From: CAVSJJ01 sp963771015
GTDB taxonomy: Bacteria; Actinomycetota; Actinomycetes; Actinomycetales; Dermatophilaceae
DNA: 64,000 bases
Assembly (NCBI GenBank): GCA_963771015.1
Contig: CAVYRN010000002.1
Coordinates: 62,001-126,000, forward strand
Direction of reading: 5' to 3'
Shown: positions 8,398 to 15,259 of the stretch, piece by piece
Layout of the letters: every line of letters starts with the position of its first letter
How positions within the stretch are numbered: position 1 is the stretch's first letter
Notes under the pieces: model-generated
The model's input: the letters and a program-made list of their open reading frames with translations, nothing else
Database searches by the model: none
What the model was told of the DNA's origin: nothing
Translations under genes and position numbers: made by a program

Positions 8398-9100
8398 TCA
8401 GGCCCGCGTCTGCAGCGACAGGTCGCGCAGCGCCTGGAGGAGCACCGCATCGCCGGCATGGGCGACGACCTGGCCGAGAACCGGGGCGACGACGTGCGTG
8501 GCCGCACGGCGAACACTCAGCGCGGACAGCAGGGTCGGCAAGGACGTGACCGTGCTGAGGTCGAGGTCGGCCACGTCGGCGAAGGGCACGACGACCGGCG
8601 ATCCGAGGACCCGCAGGGACCCTCGCGGCACCGTCTCGCAGATCTCCCCGGCCCGGACACTCTTGACCGTGTCGGTCACCGGCCGGGACAGCACGATGAC
8701 CTCATCGGGCCGCTCTGCGATGTGACGCACCAGCCCGACTCAGCGCCGACGCGGGCAGCAGCGGGCAGCACGGATCGTGGAAGATCACGTGGCTGGGAGC
8801 GGCGGGCAGCCGGGCGAGCAGCGACGCGAGCGCGGCGCCGAAGTGTGCCCGGGATGCGTGCAGGACCTCCAGGTCGGGGTGATGAGCCAGGTGGGCGAGC
8901 GGGGCCTCCACTCCGGGCCCGCTCACGACGAACGTCCGCAGGCCTGCGTCGAGCGCCGCGGTCACGCTGTGCTCGACGAGCGGCCGCCCGTCAAGGGTCA
9001 GGGTGAAGACCGGCGGTTCCATCCCGGAGCCCTCGGTGTCGAGGAGCACGATGACCACAACGACGCCGACACCCCCGCGGGGAGTGTCGGCGTCGCTCAC
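8398..9100 (-). pseudogene. Decayed IspD-like gene downstream of carD (frameshifted)
   Basis: carD is normally followed by ispD in actinobacteria, and here the following gene keeps only the outline of IspD. The first part reads LDGRPLVEHSVTAAL and VIFHDPCCPLLPASAL, where a working enzyme has VHDAARPL. The frame is then lost near 8735-8742 and continues one base over as LVRHIAERPDEV and SRPVTDTVKSV to the end. Removing one G restores a continuous protein of about 234 residues. The CTP-binding AAGxGxR loop is also missing: its place holds LLDTEGSGMEP. Loss of both frame and catalytic loop argues for a pseudogene and not only a sequencing slip. The intact IspD-like gene at 7333 may have replaced it. 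Confidence 0.65.
9061..9095. terminator. Hairpin just after carD
   Basis: A perfect 12-bp stem (9061-9072 with 9084-9095) and an 11-base spacer begin 20 bases after the carD stop. It lies inside the first codons of the decayed IspD-like frame, so either it is an attenuator or the IspD-like frame has been extended over what is really the carD terminator. Confidence 0.55.
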
Positions 9101-9114
9101 GTGTGGTTCCTCGG

Positions 9115-9597
9115 TCAGGAGGCCAGCACCTCGTCGAGGATCGACTCGGCCTTGTCCTCGTCGGTCTTCTCGGCGAGAGCCAGCTCGGAGACGAGGATCT
9201 GACGCGCCTTGGCGAGCATGCGCTTCTCGCCGGCCGAGAGGCCTCGGTCCTTGTCGCGGCGCCACAGGTCACGAACGACCTCGGCGACCTTGATGACGTC
9301 GCCGGAGGCGAGCTTCTCGAGGTTGGCCTTGAAGCGGCGCGACCAGTTGGTCGGCTCCTCGGCGTACGGAGCCCGCAGAACCTCGAAGACCTTGTCCAGG
9401 CCCTCCTTGGAGACGACGTCGCGGACGCCGACCATGTCGCAGTTCTCCGCGGGGACCTCGATGTCGAGATTGCCCTGCGCGACCTTGAGCTTGAGGTAGA
9501 GCCTCTCCACGCCCTTGATGGTGCGGTTGTTGATCTCTACGATGCGCGCCGCCCCGTGGTGCGGGTACACAACCGTTTCGCCGACCTTGAAGACCAT
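9115..9597 (-). CDS. carD: CarD-family RNA polymerase-binding regulator
   Basis: Global transcription regulator that binds the RNA polymerase beta subunit and stabilises open promoter complexes, chiefly at rRNA and housekeeping promoters. The 160-residue length equals that of mycobacterial CarD. The N-terminal polymerase-interaction domain (VGETVVYPHHGAARIVEI, residues 5-22) and the C-terminal DNA-binding helices with the conserved tryptophan in VVRDLWRRDKDRGLSAGEKR are present. GAAAGGGG precedes the ATG by about 11 bases. In most relatives ispD and ispF follow; here only a broken IspD-like gene follows and no ispF is present. Confidence 0.97.
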   Translation of the reverse strand: MVFKVGETVVYPHHGAARIVEINNRTIKGVERLYLKLKVAQGNLDIEVPAENCDMVGVRDVVSKEGLDKVFEVLRAPYAEEPTNWSRRFKANLEKLASGDVIKVAEVVRDLWRRDKDRGLSAGEKRMLAKARQILVSELALAEKTDEDKAESILDEVLAS

Positions 9598-9602
9598 GTG
9601 CT

Positions 9603-9632
9603 GTTATCCCCTTTCGCGACATCCAGGATAAC
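9603..9632 (-). promoter_or_regulatory. Inverted repeat in the carD promoter/leader
   Basis: GTTATCC at 9603-9609 faces GGATAAC at 9626-9632, sixteen bases apart, directly upstream of carD. Read on the carD strand, the far arm supplies a plausible -10 element (TATCCT), so the repeat could be an operator over the start site, or a leader hairpin. The region between carD and the lipoprotein gene (9598-9850) holds no gene. Confidence 0.4.
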
Positions 9633-9850
9633 ACGCAGACACCGACACAAGGAATCGGAAGCGAAAGCGCTAACGCAGGTCCGCCACCCCAAAAGGGTTG
9701 CACGGGAATGGAATTGAGGGTTGACAGGACCGCCCTTCTCGTGCTCCGGAGGGCGCTGGACCGGGCCCGGCGGAAGGTGCCCGTCGCTGACCGAAGCCCC
9801 CCACGAGCGCGTGCGGACACGACGACACGACGCCCGCTACGCTGTCCCCC

Positions 9851-10363
9851 GTGACTCTCCGACCTGCCCCGGCCGCCGCTTTCCGTGTCGCCGCCGCGAC
9901 TGCCGCCATGGCGGGTTCGCTTGCCCTCGGCGGCTGCGCGACACTCTCACCCGTCCAGACGGACCACAACATCATCACCGGCGACGGGGTGCCCGTGGAC
10001 CTCGGGTCGGTCCAGATCCGCAACCTCCTCGTCGTCTCCTCGGCGAAGGGCGGCCCCGGGGTTCTCGTCGGCCAGATCGTCAACACCGGCCAGTACGCCA
10101 CGACGGTCCGGTTCGCCGTCGCCAGCGCGTCGACGACGGCCGGCGACATCGTCCGAGCGAGCGTCTCGCCCGGCGGCTCGACGACTCTGGGCACCACCGG
10201 CACCGAGGTCGTGCTGCCGTCGGTGCCCGCGGCACCGGGCGCGATCGTCACCCTGCAGGTCCAGACCGCCGACGCTGGAAGCACACCGGTCAACGTCCCG
10301 GTGCTGCTGCCCGAGAGCTACCTGTCCGGCGAGACCCCGAGCGCCACCCCCGCGGCGAGCTAG
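9851..10363 (+). CDS. Putative lipoprotein
   Basis: A 170-residue exported protein. The N-terminus has a short positive stretch, a hydrophobic run and the lipobox LALGGC ending near residue 28, so it should be cut by signal peptidase II and lipid-anchored outside the membrane. The rest is a beta-rich Ser/Thr/Val sequence (SVQIRNLLVVSSAKGG, VTLQVQTADAG) without catalytic motifs, and a Pro/Ala tail. Its stop codon overlaps that of regX3 on the other strand. Similar lipoproteins are often seen between carD and the senX3-regX3 pair in actinobacteria; the function is unknown to me. Confidence 0.85.
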   Translation: MTLRPAPAAAFRVAAATAAMAGSLALGGCATLSPVQTDHNIITGDGVPVDLGSVQIRNLLVVSSAKGGPGVLVGQIVNTGQYATTVRFAVASASTTAGDIVRASVSPGGSTTLGTTGTEVVLPSVPAAPGAIVTLQVQTADAGSTPVNVPVLLPESYLSGETPSATPAAS

Positions 10364-11040
10364 GGTTCCAGCTTGTAGCCCAGCCCGCGCACCGTGACGA
10401 TGTGCCGCGGGTTGGTCGGGTCCGGCTCGAGCTTGGCCCGCAGCCGCTTGACGTGGACGTCGAGCGTCTTGGTGTCGCCGACGTAGTCGCTCCCCCAGAC
10501 CCGGTCCATGAGCTGCATCCGGGTCAGCACCCGCCCGGCGTTGCGAAGCAGCAGCTCGAGCAGCTCGAACTCCTTGAGCGGGAGCGACACGTGCTCGCCG
10601 TCGACGGTGACCGTATGCCGCTCGACGTCCATCCGGACCGGCCCCGCCTCGAGCGTCGCGGGCGAGAGGTCCTCGACGTCCCCGCCCCGGCGCAGCACCG
10701 CCTTGATCCGCGCGAGCAGCTCGCGCGAGGAGTACGGCTTCGTGACGTAGTCGTCGGCACCGAGCTCGAGCCCGACCACCTTGTCGATCTCGCCGTCCTT
10801 GGCCGTCAGCATGATGACCGGCACGTTGGAGCGCTGCCGCAGGGCGCGGCATACGTCGACGCCGGACAGCCCGGGAAGCATGAGGTCGAGCAGCACGAGG
10901 TCCGCGCCGCGGCGGTCGAACTCGGTGAGGCCGTCGGGGCCGGTCTCGGCCACCGTGACGTCGTAGCCCTCCTTGGTGAGCAGGTAGGACAACGGGTCCG
11001 AGAACGACACCTCGTCCTCGACGACCAGGATTCGGGTCAT
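10360..11040 (-). CDS. regX3: Phosphate-sensing response regulator RegX3
   Basis: OmpR/PhoB-type response regulator, 226 residues. The receiver domain has the acidic pair in VVEDE (residues 8-10), phosphoacceptor Asp52 in LVLLDLMLP and the lysine in YVTKPYSS. The winged-helix domain ends with DVHVKRLRAKLE and the VRGLGYKLEP terminus typical of RegX3. It overlaps senX3 by four bases (ATGA), so the pair is translationally coupled, and phoU diverges from the pair. RegX3 activates phosphate-starvation genes by binding PHO boxes with GTTCACC direct repeats; two such boxes occur in this window. Confidence 0.95.
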   Translation of the reverse strand: MTRILVVEDEVSFSDPLSYLLTKEGYDVTVAETGPDGLTEFDRRGADLVLLDLMLPGLSGVDVCRALRQRSNVPVIMLTAKDGEIDKVVGLELGADDYVTKPYSSRELLARIKAVLRRGGDVEDLSPATLEAGPVRMDVERHTVTVDGEHVSLPLKEFELLELLLRNAGRVLTRMQLMDRVWGSDYVGDTKTLDVHVKRLRAKLEPDPTNPRHIVTVRGLGYKLEP

Positions 11041-12233
11041 GCGGGGGGTCCTCCTTGGCTGGCGCCCGCTCGGGCGCGCTCGGTGGCGGGGGAAGCGACG
11101 GGGGTGGCCCGCTCGGGCTGCGGCGCGGACGGGAGGGTCATCGTGAACGTCGACCCGCGCCCCTCCTCGCTCCACACCGACACGGTGCCGCCGTGCGTCG
11201 CGCACACGTGCTTGACGATCGCCAGCCCGAGGCCGGTGCCCCCGGTGGCCCGCGACCGGGCCGGGTCGACGCGGTAGAACCGCTCGAAGATCCGCTCCAG
11301 CTCCGAGGCGGGTATGCCGTGCCCCTGGTCCGAGACGGCGATCTCGACGTTGTCGTCGCGACGCCGGGCCCCGACGGCCACCCGGGTCCCGCCGTCGGAG
11401 TAGTTGACGGCGTTGGTCACGAGGTTGGCGACGGCGGTCGTCAGCAGCTCCGCGTCCCCGAAGACCGCCAGGTCGGGAGCCGTGGACACCTCGATGGCGA
11501 TGTCGTTGGCGTCGGCACGAACCCTGGTGCGGTCCGTCGCCTCGGCGAGGACGGAGCCGACGTCGACGAGGTGCGGCTCGTGGAGGGCGTCGGCCACCTG
11601 GAGCCGGGACAGGTCGACGATGTCCTGGACGAGACGGGTGAGCCGTGCGGAGTCGATCTGGATCCGCCCGGCGAAGCGGCTGACCGCCTCGGGGTCGTCC
11701 CTGGCGTTCTGGATGGCCTCGGCGAGGAGGGCGATGCCGCCGACCGGAGTCTTGAGCTCGTGGCTGATGTTGGCGACGAAGTCGCGCCGGATCTCCTCGA
11801 CCCGGCGGGCCTGGGTGTGGTCCTCGGCGAGGACGAGGACGTGAGCGCCGCCGAGCGGGGACACCCGGGCCCGCATGACGGTGCTGGCGACGTCACCCCG
11901 CAACAGCTCGAGGTCGACCTCCCTGATCACCCCGTCGCGACGGGTCTGCCGGGCGAGCTCTCGCAGCTCGGCGTTGACGAGCTCGCCGCCGCGCACCAGG
12001 CCGTAGGACACCGCGGATGCCGAGGTGTTGACGACGGCGTCGGAGGGGTCGAGGACGATGGCGATGGACCGGAGCACCGCCAGGACGTCGGCCACCCCCG
12101 CCGGGAGGGCCGACGGGGCCGGCTCGGGGATGGCGGACTGGGCGAGCTCGGAGTACCGTGCCGCGATGACGGCGGCGGCGCCGAGCGCAAGGCCGACGCC
12201 TCCGCCCAGCAGCGCGGCAACGGTGGGATCCAC
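11037..12233 (-). CDS. senX3: Phosphate-sensing histidine kinase SenX3
   Basis: Membrane-bound sensor kinase for RegX3, 398 residues. One N-terminal membrane segment (about residues 5-26) is followed by a PAS-like region (about 45-140), the dimerisation box FVANISHELKTPVGGIALL with the phosphorylated histidine near residue 157, and an ATPase domain (NLVTNAVNYSDGG, DQGHGIP, GGTGLGLAIVKH). A Pro/Ala-rich tail of about 30 residues closes the protein. It starts at GTG 12233 in the spacer shared with phoU. SenX3 is known to work with PhoU and the Pst transporter, whose genes lie about 22 kb away. Confidence 0.93.
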   Translation of the reverse strand: MDPTVAALLGGGVGLALGAAAVIAARYSELAQSAIPEPAPSALPAGVADVLAVLRSIAIVLDPSDAVVNTSASAVSYGLVRGGELVNAELRELARQTRRDGVIREVDLELLRGDVASTVMRARVSPLGGAHVLVLAEDHTQARRVEEIRRDFVANISHELKTPVGGIALLAEAIQNARDDPEAVSRFAGRIQIDSARLTRLVQDIVDLSRLQVADALHEPHLVDVGSVLAEATDRTRVRADANDIAIEVSTAPDLAVFGDAELLTTAVANLVTNAVNYSDGGTRVAVGARRRDDNVEIAVSDQGHGIPASELERIFERFYRVDPARSRATGGTGLGLAIVKHVCATHGGTVSVWSEEGRGSTFTMTLPSAPQPERATPVASPATERARAGASQGGPPA

Positions 12234-12304
12234 CCCTCAAGCGTACGGGGGCGGCGACCACGGACGAGCCGACCAGAGGCCTTGTCGCACACCCTGCAAC
12301 AGAT

Positions 12305-12337
12305 GTTCACCTCCGGTCCGGTCATCGTTCACCGCCC
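12305..12337 (+). promoter_or_regulatory. PHO box (RegX3/PhoP site) upstream of phoU
   Basis: Three consecutive 11-base units: GTTCACCTCCG (12305-12315), a weak GTCCGGTCATC (12316-12326) and GTTCACCGCCC (12327-12337). The exact 11-base period with GTTCACC at the start of the units is the known layout of actinobacterial PHO boxes. It lies between divergent senX3 and phoU and could control both. Confidence 0.8.
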
Positions 12338-12490
12338 CGTGGCACGCTGCGGCGGCGAAGGGACGGCACACTGGAGGCGTCTCGTCGCTGCGCTGCCCAC
12401 AGGTAGCCCTGGGACAGCCCACGGATGACCGCACGGATCACCCCACACGACGACGCCCGAGACGTCGGGCCGGTTAGGACGACGAAGAGA

Positions 12491-13183
12491 ATGCGCGAAC
12501 TGTTCCACGAGGAGCTGGGCCGAGTCAGCGCCGGCCTGGTCGACATGACCCGCCTGGCATCCTCCGCGATGACCCGCGCCACGACGGCGCTCCTCGACGC
12601 CGACCTGCAGCTCGCCGAGTCGGTCATCGCGGCGGACGTCGACATCGACAAGATGCGGGAGGACCTCGACGCGCTGTCCATCGACCTGCTGGCCCGCCAG
12701 CAGCCGGTCGCAACGGACCTGCGCATGGTCGTCACGAGCATGCGGATGAGCTCCGACCTCGAGCGGATGGGCGACCTCGCCCGACACGTCGCCCAGGTCG
12801 CCCGGCTGCGCTACCCGAGCTCCGCCGTCCCGGCCGAGCTTCGCGCGACGATCCTCCAGATGGGCCAGGTCGCCGAGCGGATCGTCTCCAAGGCCGGTTC
12901 GATCATCGCCGCCCGTGACGTCGAGGGGGCCCGCCAGATCGAGCGTGACGACGACGAGATGGACAACCTCCACCGCGAGCTGTACCGCCGGCTCGAGGAC
13001 GGGACGTGGGGGCACAGCACCGAGACGGCCGTCGACATGACCCTTCTCGGCCGCTACTACGAGCGGTTCGCCGACCACGCCGTCTCGATCGCCCGCCGGG
13101 TCATCTACCTCGTCACCGGTGAGTACGACGACGCCGAGTACAGCCACGAGGACGCCGAGGACCACGTGCAGTCGGACGCCTGA
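12491..13183 (+). CDS. phoU: Phosphate signalling protein PhoU
   Basis: Cytoplasmic three-helix-bundle dimer that links the Pst transporter to the sensor kinase and restrains the phosphate response when phosphate is plentiful. About 230 residues from ATG 12491, the normal family size (an earlier in-frame start would add 22 residues without family similarity). The two PhoU repeats show the metal-binding style motifs SSDLERMGDLARHV (about residue 85) and GRYYERFADHAVSIARRV (about 190). The C-terminal tail is acidic. The stop codon lies inside the first unit of a tandem repeat array. A second, DUF47-type PhoU relative accompanies the Pit transporter at 40.4 kb. Confidence 0.95.
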   Translation: MRELFHEELGRVSAGLVDMTRLASSAMTRATTALLDADLQLAESVIAADVDIDKMREDLDALSIDLLARQQPVATDLRMVVTSMRMSSDLERMGDLARHVAQVARLRYPSSAVPAELRATILQMGQVAERIVSKAGSIIAARDVEGARQIERDDDEMDNLHRELYRRLEDGTWGHSTETAVDMTLLGRYYERFADHAVSIARRVIYLVTGEYDDAEYSHEDAEDHVQSDA

Positions 13184-13254
13184 CCCACCGACTGGGCCTG
13201 ACCCACCCGACCTCGGCCTGACCCACCCGACCTGGGCCTGACCCACCACCTGCG
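13178..13254 (+). repeat. 20-bp tandem array over the phoU stop codon
   Basis: Four units of 18-20 bp starting with GCCTGACCCACC. The TGA in the first unit is the phoU stop codon, so the array grew out of the gene's own 3' end. It fills most of the spacer to the next gene. Confidence 0.85.
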
Positions 13255-13290
13255 TCGCCCGGGACACGACGGTCGAGGCACACTGACCGG

Positions 13291-15198
13291 ATGACGGCGC
13301 ACCGCTCCGAGGACCTCGAACGGTTCGCCGTCGCCCGTTGGCCGTCCCTCGTCCGGACGGCATACCTCGTCTGCGGCTCCGCGGCGGAGGCCACCCGGCG
13401 CGCCGCCGATGCCCTGGCGGCGCTGGACCGCGACTGGCCGGCCGTCCTCGGCGAGGGCGCGCCGGCCGCACGGGTCCGCGCGCTGCTGGTGCGCCGGCTG
13501 CTCGCCGACCCGCCGGGAGACGCGACCCCGCCCCTGGACCACCCGACCACGCCCCTGGGCGAGGGCTCCGTGGCATCCGGCGCGTCCGTCGAGGCGGCGC
13601 TGCTCGGAGCCTTCGCGGTGCTGCCGGTGCTCACCCGGACCGCCCTGGCACTCGATTACCTCGAAGGGCTCACCCCGGGCGAGTGCGCGGCGGCGCTCGA
13701 CCGGCCGGAGGGCGAGGTGCGGGCCGGCCTGGAGCGGGCCCACGAGACCCTCGTCGCGGTCCACCGCCGGGCCTGCCTCGACGCGGGCGCCCCGGCCGAC
13801 CTCGACGACCCCGTCGACGCCGACCTGCGCGCGGCGCTCCGGAACCGGGCCGAGCAGGCCGGCCTGGCCGGCGACCCGCTCCCCCTGCTCCGCGACGCCT
13901 GGGCCGCCCGGCGCCGACGCTCCCGCGTCGGCGCACTCGTCGGGGCGGGCGCCCTGGCCGTCGCGCTGGCAGTCGTCCTCACCGGCCTCGCCTCGCGCGC
14001 CGCGGTGGACGGCGTCCCAGGGCCGACGGCCTCCACACCGGCCGTCCTCCCGGTGACCGACTGGCCCGCGCGCGGCGAGCTGGCCGATGAGCCGGTTGTC
14101 ACGCGGGCGGCCCTGGCCCAGTGGGACCCGACGACGCACCTGCTGTACGCCGGCGATGTGGGCACCACCCGGATCGTGGTCGGCTGGCGACCATCGGGCT
14201 TTGTCGGAGGGGTCCGGATCAGCATCCTCTTCGGGACCGCCGGCGGTAACGCGCTGGCCCCGGACAGCGACTACAGCGACGTCGAGGCCGCCGCGTCGGC
14301 CACCTCGATCGTCGTCGTCGGACCACCGGGGGACGGCAAGACTCCCCTTCTCGTCCTCGGCCCGCCCGGTGGGGCCGAGGCCGAGGTGTCCTCGCACGTC
14401 AGCTACGCCCTGGACGGCAGGGTCGATCGGATCTGGTCGACGATGTTCACCCGCAACGGGGTGGCCTTCGCCCAGCTCCTCGGGACCCGGCTGCCGGCGC
14501 TGCGGGTACGGATCGCCGGGTACGACGGCCCGCCGGCCAACAGCGCGACACACCCCTCGACGATGGTGCTGACGACGTGTGCGAGCTGCTCGGCCGAGCG
14601 CTGGCGCACCGCGGTCGCCCGGGTGGTCACCGACCAGCTGTCCGCCGCGAGCCGGGTCCCGGCCGGGAGGATCACGACGACCGTCCTCGCGACCGGCACG
14701 GTGACCGAGACGGTCCCGGCCACGCCCGCCTCGCCCTCCCCCGACCCGCGCCGCGTGACGCTGGACATCGCCTGCCTGCTCCATCGGATGCCCGACGGGG
14801 CCACCGTCATCTCCAGCTCGGCCCGGACACCCGCTTTCGGCGTGCCGCTGACCGGGACCCAGCTCAGCGTGGTGCCTGCCGGCTCGGCCACCACCCGACC
14901 CTGCGTCCTGCCGCCCGCCCCCGCGACAGACCCGACGGCCGCCGGGTCCGCGCCCTACATCGTCGCCGCGCGGGCATCCGGGGTCCGGGTCGTGCCCGCC
15001 GCGCTCGACCCGCTGACGCCCGGCGGGTACGTCGACATCTCGGGCGGCGCCGCCCTCGTCAGCGTCCCGGGCTCCCTGCCCGTCGACCGCGCGGTCCTCG
15101 ACCTCACCGACCGGACAGGGCGAGGCATCGAGACCTGGCCGCTCGGCGACCTCGTCCGGGTCGTCGACCCGTTCGACCTCACCGACACGGCGGGCTGA
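13291..15198 (+). CDS. Membrane-anchored protein with a sigma-factor-like N-terminal domain, paralogue 1
   Basis: A 635-residue protein unlike standard sigma factors in layout. Residues 8-45 (FAVARWPSLVRTAYLVCGSA) resemble region 2 of SigE-family ECF sigma factors; residues 109-150 (LPVLTRTALALDYLEGLTPGE) resemble region 4. A basic stop-transfer run RRRRSR leads into one membrane helix (about 214-235), and about 400 residues follow outside, with TTCASCSAERW giving a CxxC near residue 430. The neighbouring gene is a full-length paralogue. By the positive-inside rule the sigma-like part is cytoplasmic. The region-2 core looks degenerate, so a role as a true promoter-recognition factor is uncertain; it could instead be a tethered regulator or decoy. 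Confidence 0.75.
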   Translation: MTAHRSEDLERFAVARWPSLVRTAYLVCGSAAEATRRAADALAALDRDWPAVLGEGAPAARVRALLVRRLLADPPGDATPPLDHPTTPLGEGSVASGASVEAALLGAFAVLPVLTRTALALDYLEGLTPGECAAALDRPEGEVRAGLERAHETLVAVHRRACLDAGAPADLDDPVDADLRAALRNRAEQAGLAGDPLPLLRDAWAARRRRSRVGALVGAGALAVALAVVLTGLASRAAVDGVPGPTASTPAVLPVTDWPARGELADEPVVTRAALAQWDPTTHLLYAGDVGTTRIVVGWRPSGFVGGVRISILFGTAGGNALAPDSDYSDVEAAASATSIVVVGPPGDGKTPLLVLGPPGGAEAEVSSHVSYALDGRVDRIWSTMFTRNGVAFAQLLGTRLPALRVRIAGYDGPPANSATHPSTMVLTTCASCSAERWRTAVARVVTDQLSAASRVPAGRITTTVLATGTVTETVPATPASPSPDPRRVTLDIACLLHRMPDGATVISSSARTPAFGVPLTGTQLSVVPAGSATTRPCVLPPAPATDPTAAGSAPYIVAARASGVRVVPAALDPLTPGGYVDISGGAALVSVPGSLPVDRAVLDLTDRTGRGIETWPLGDLVRVVDPFDLTDTAG

Positions 15199-15259
15199 GC
15201 CGGCCCGGCAGCGCGGCCGAGGGCTGTGCCCCGCCGACGCCCGGGGGCACACTGGGCGG

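Noticed and set aside
13291..15198. Calling the first tethered protein a normal ECF sigma factor
   Set aside because: The region 2 core is degenerate and two thirds of the protein is extracytoplasmic, so the plain label would mislead.
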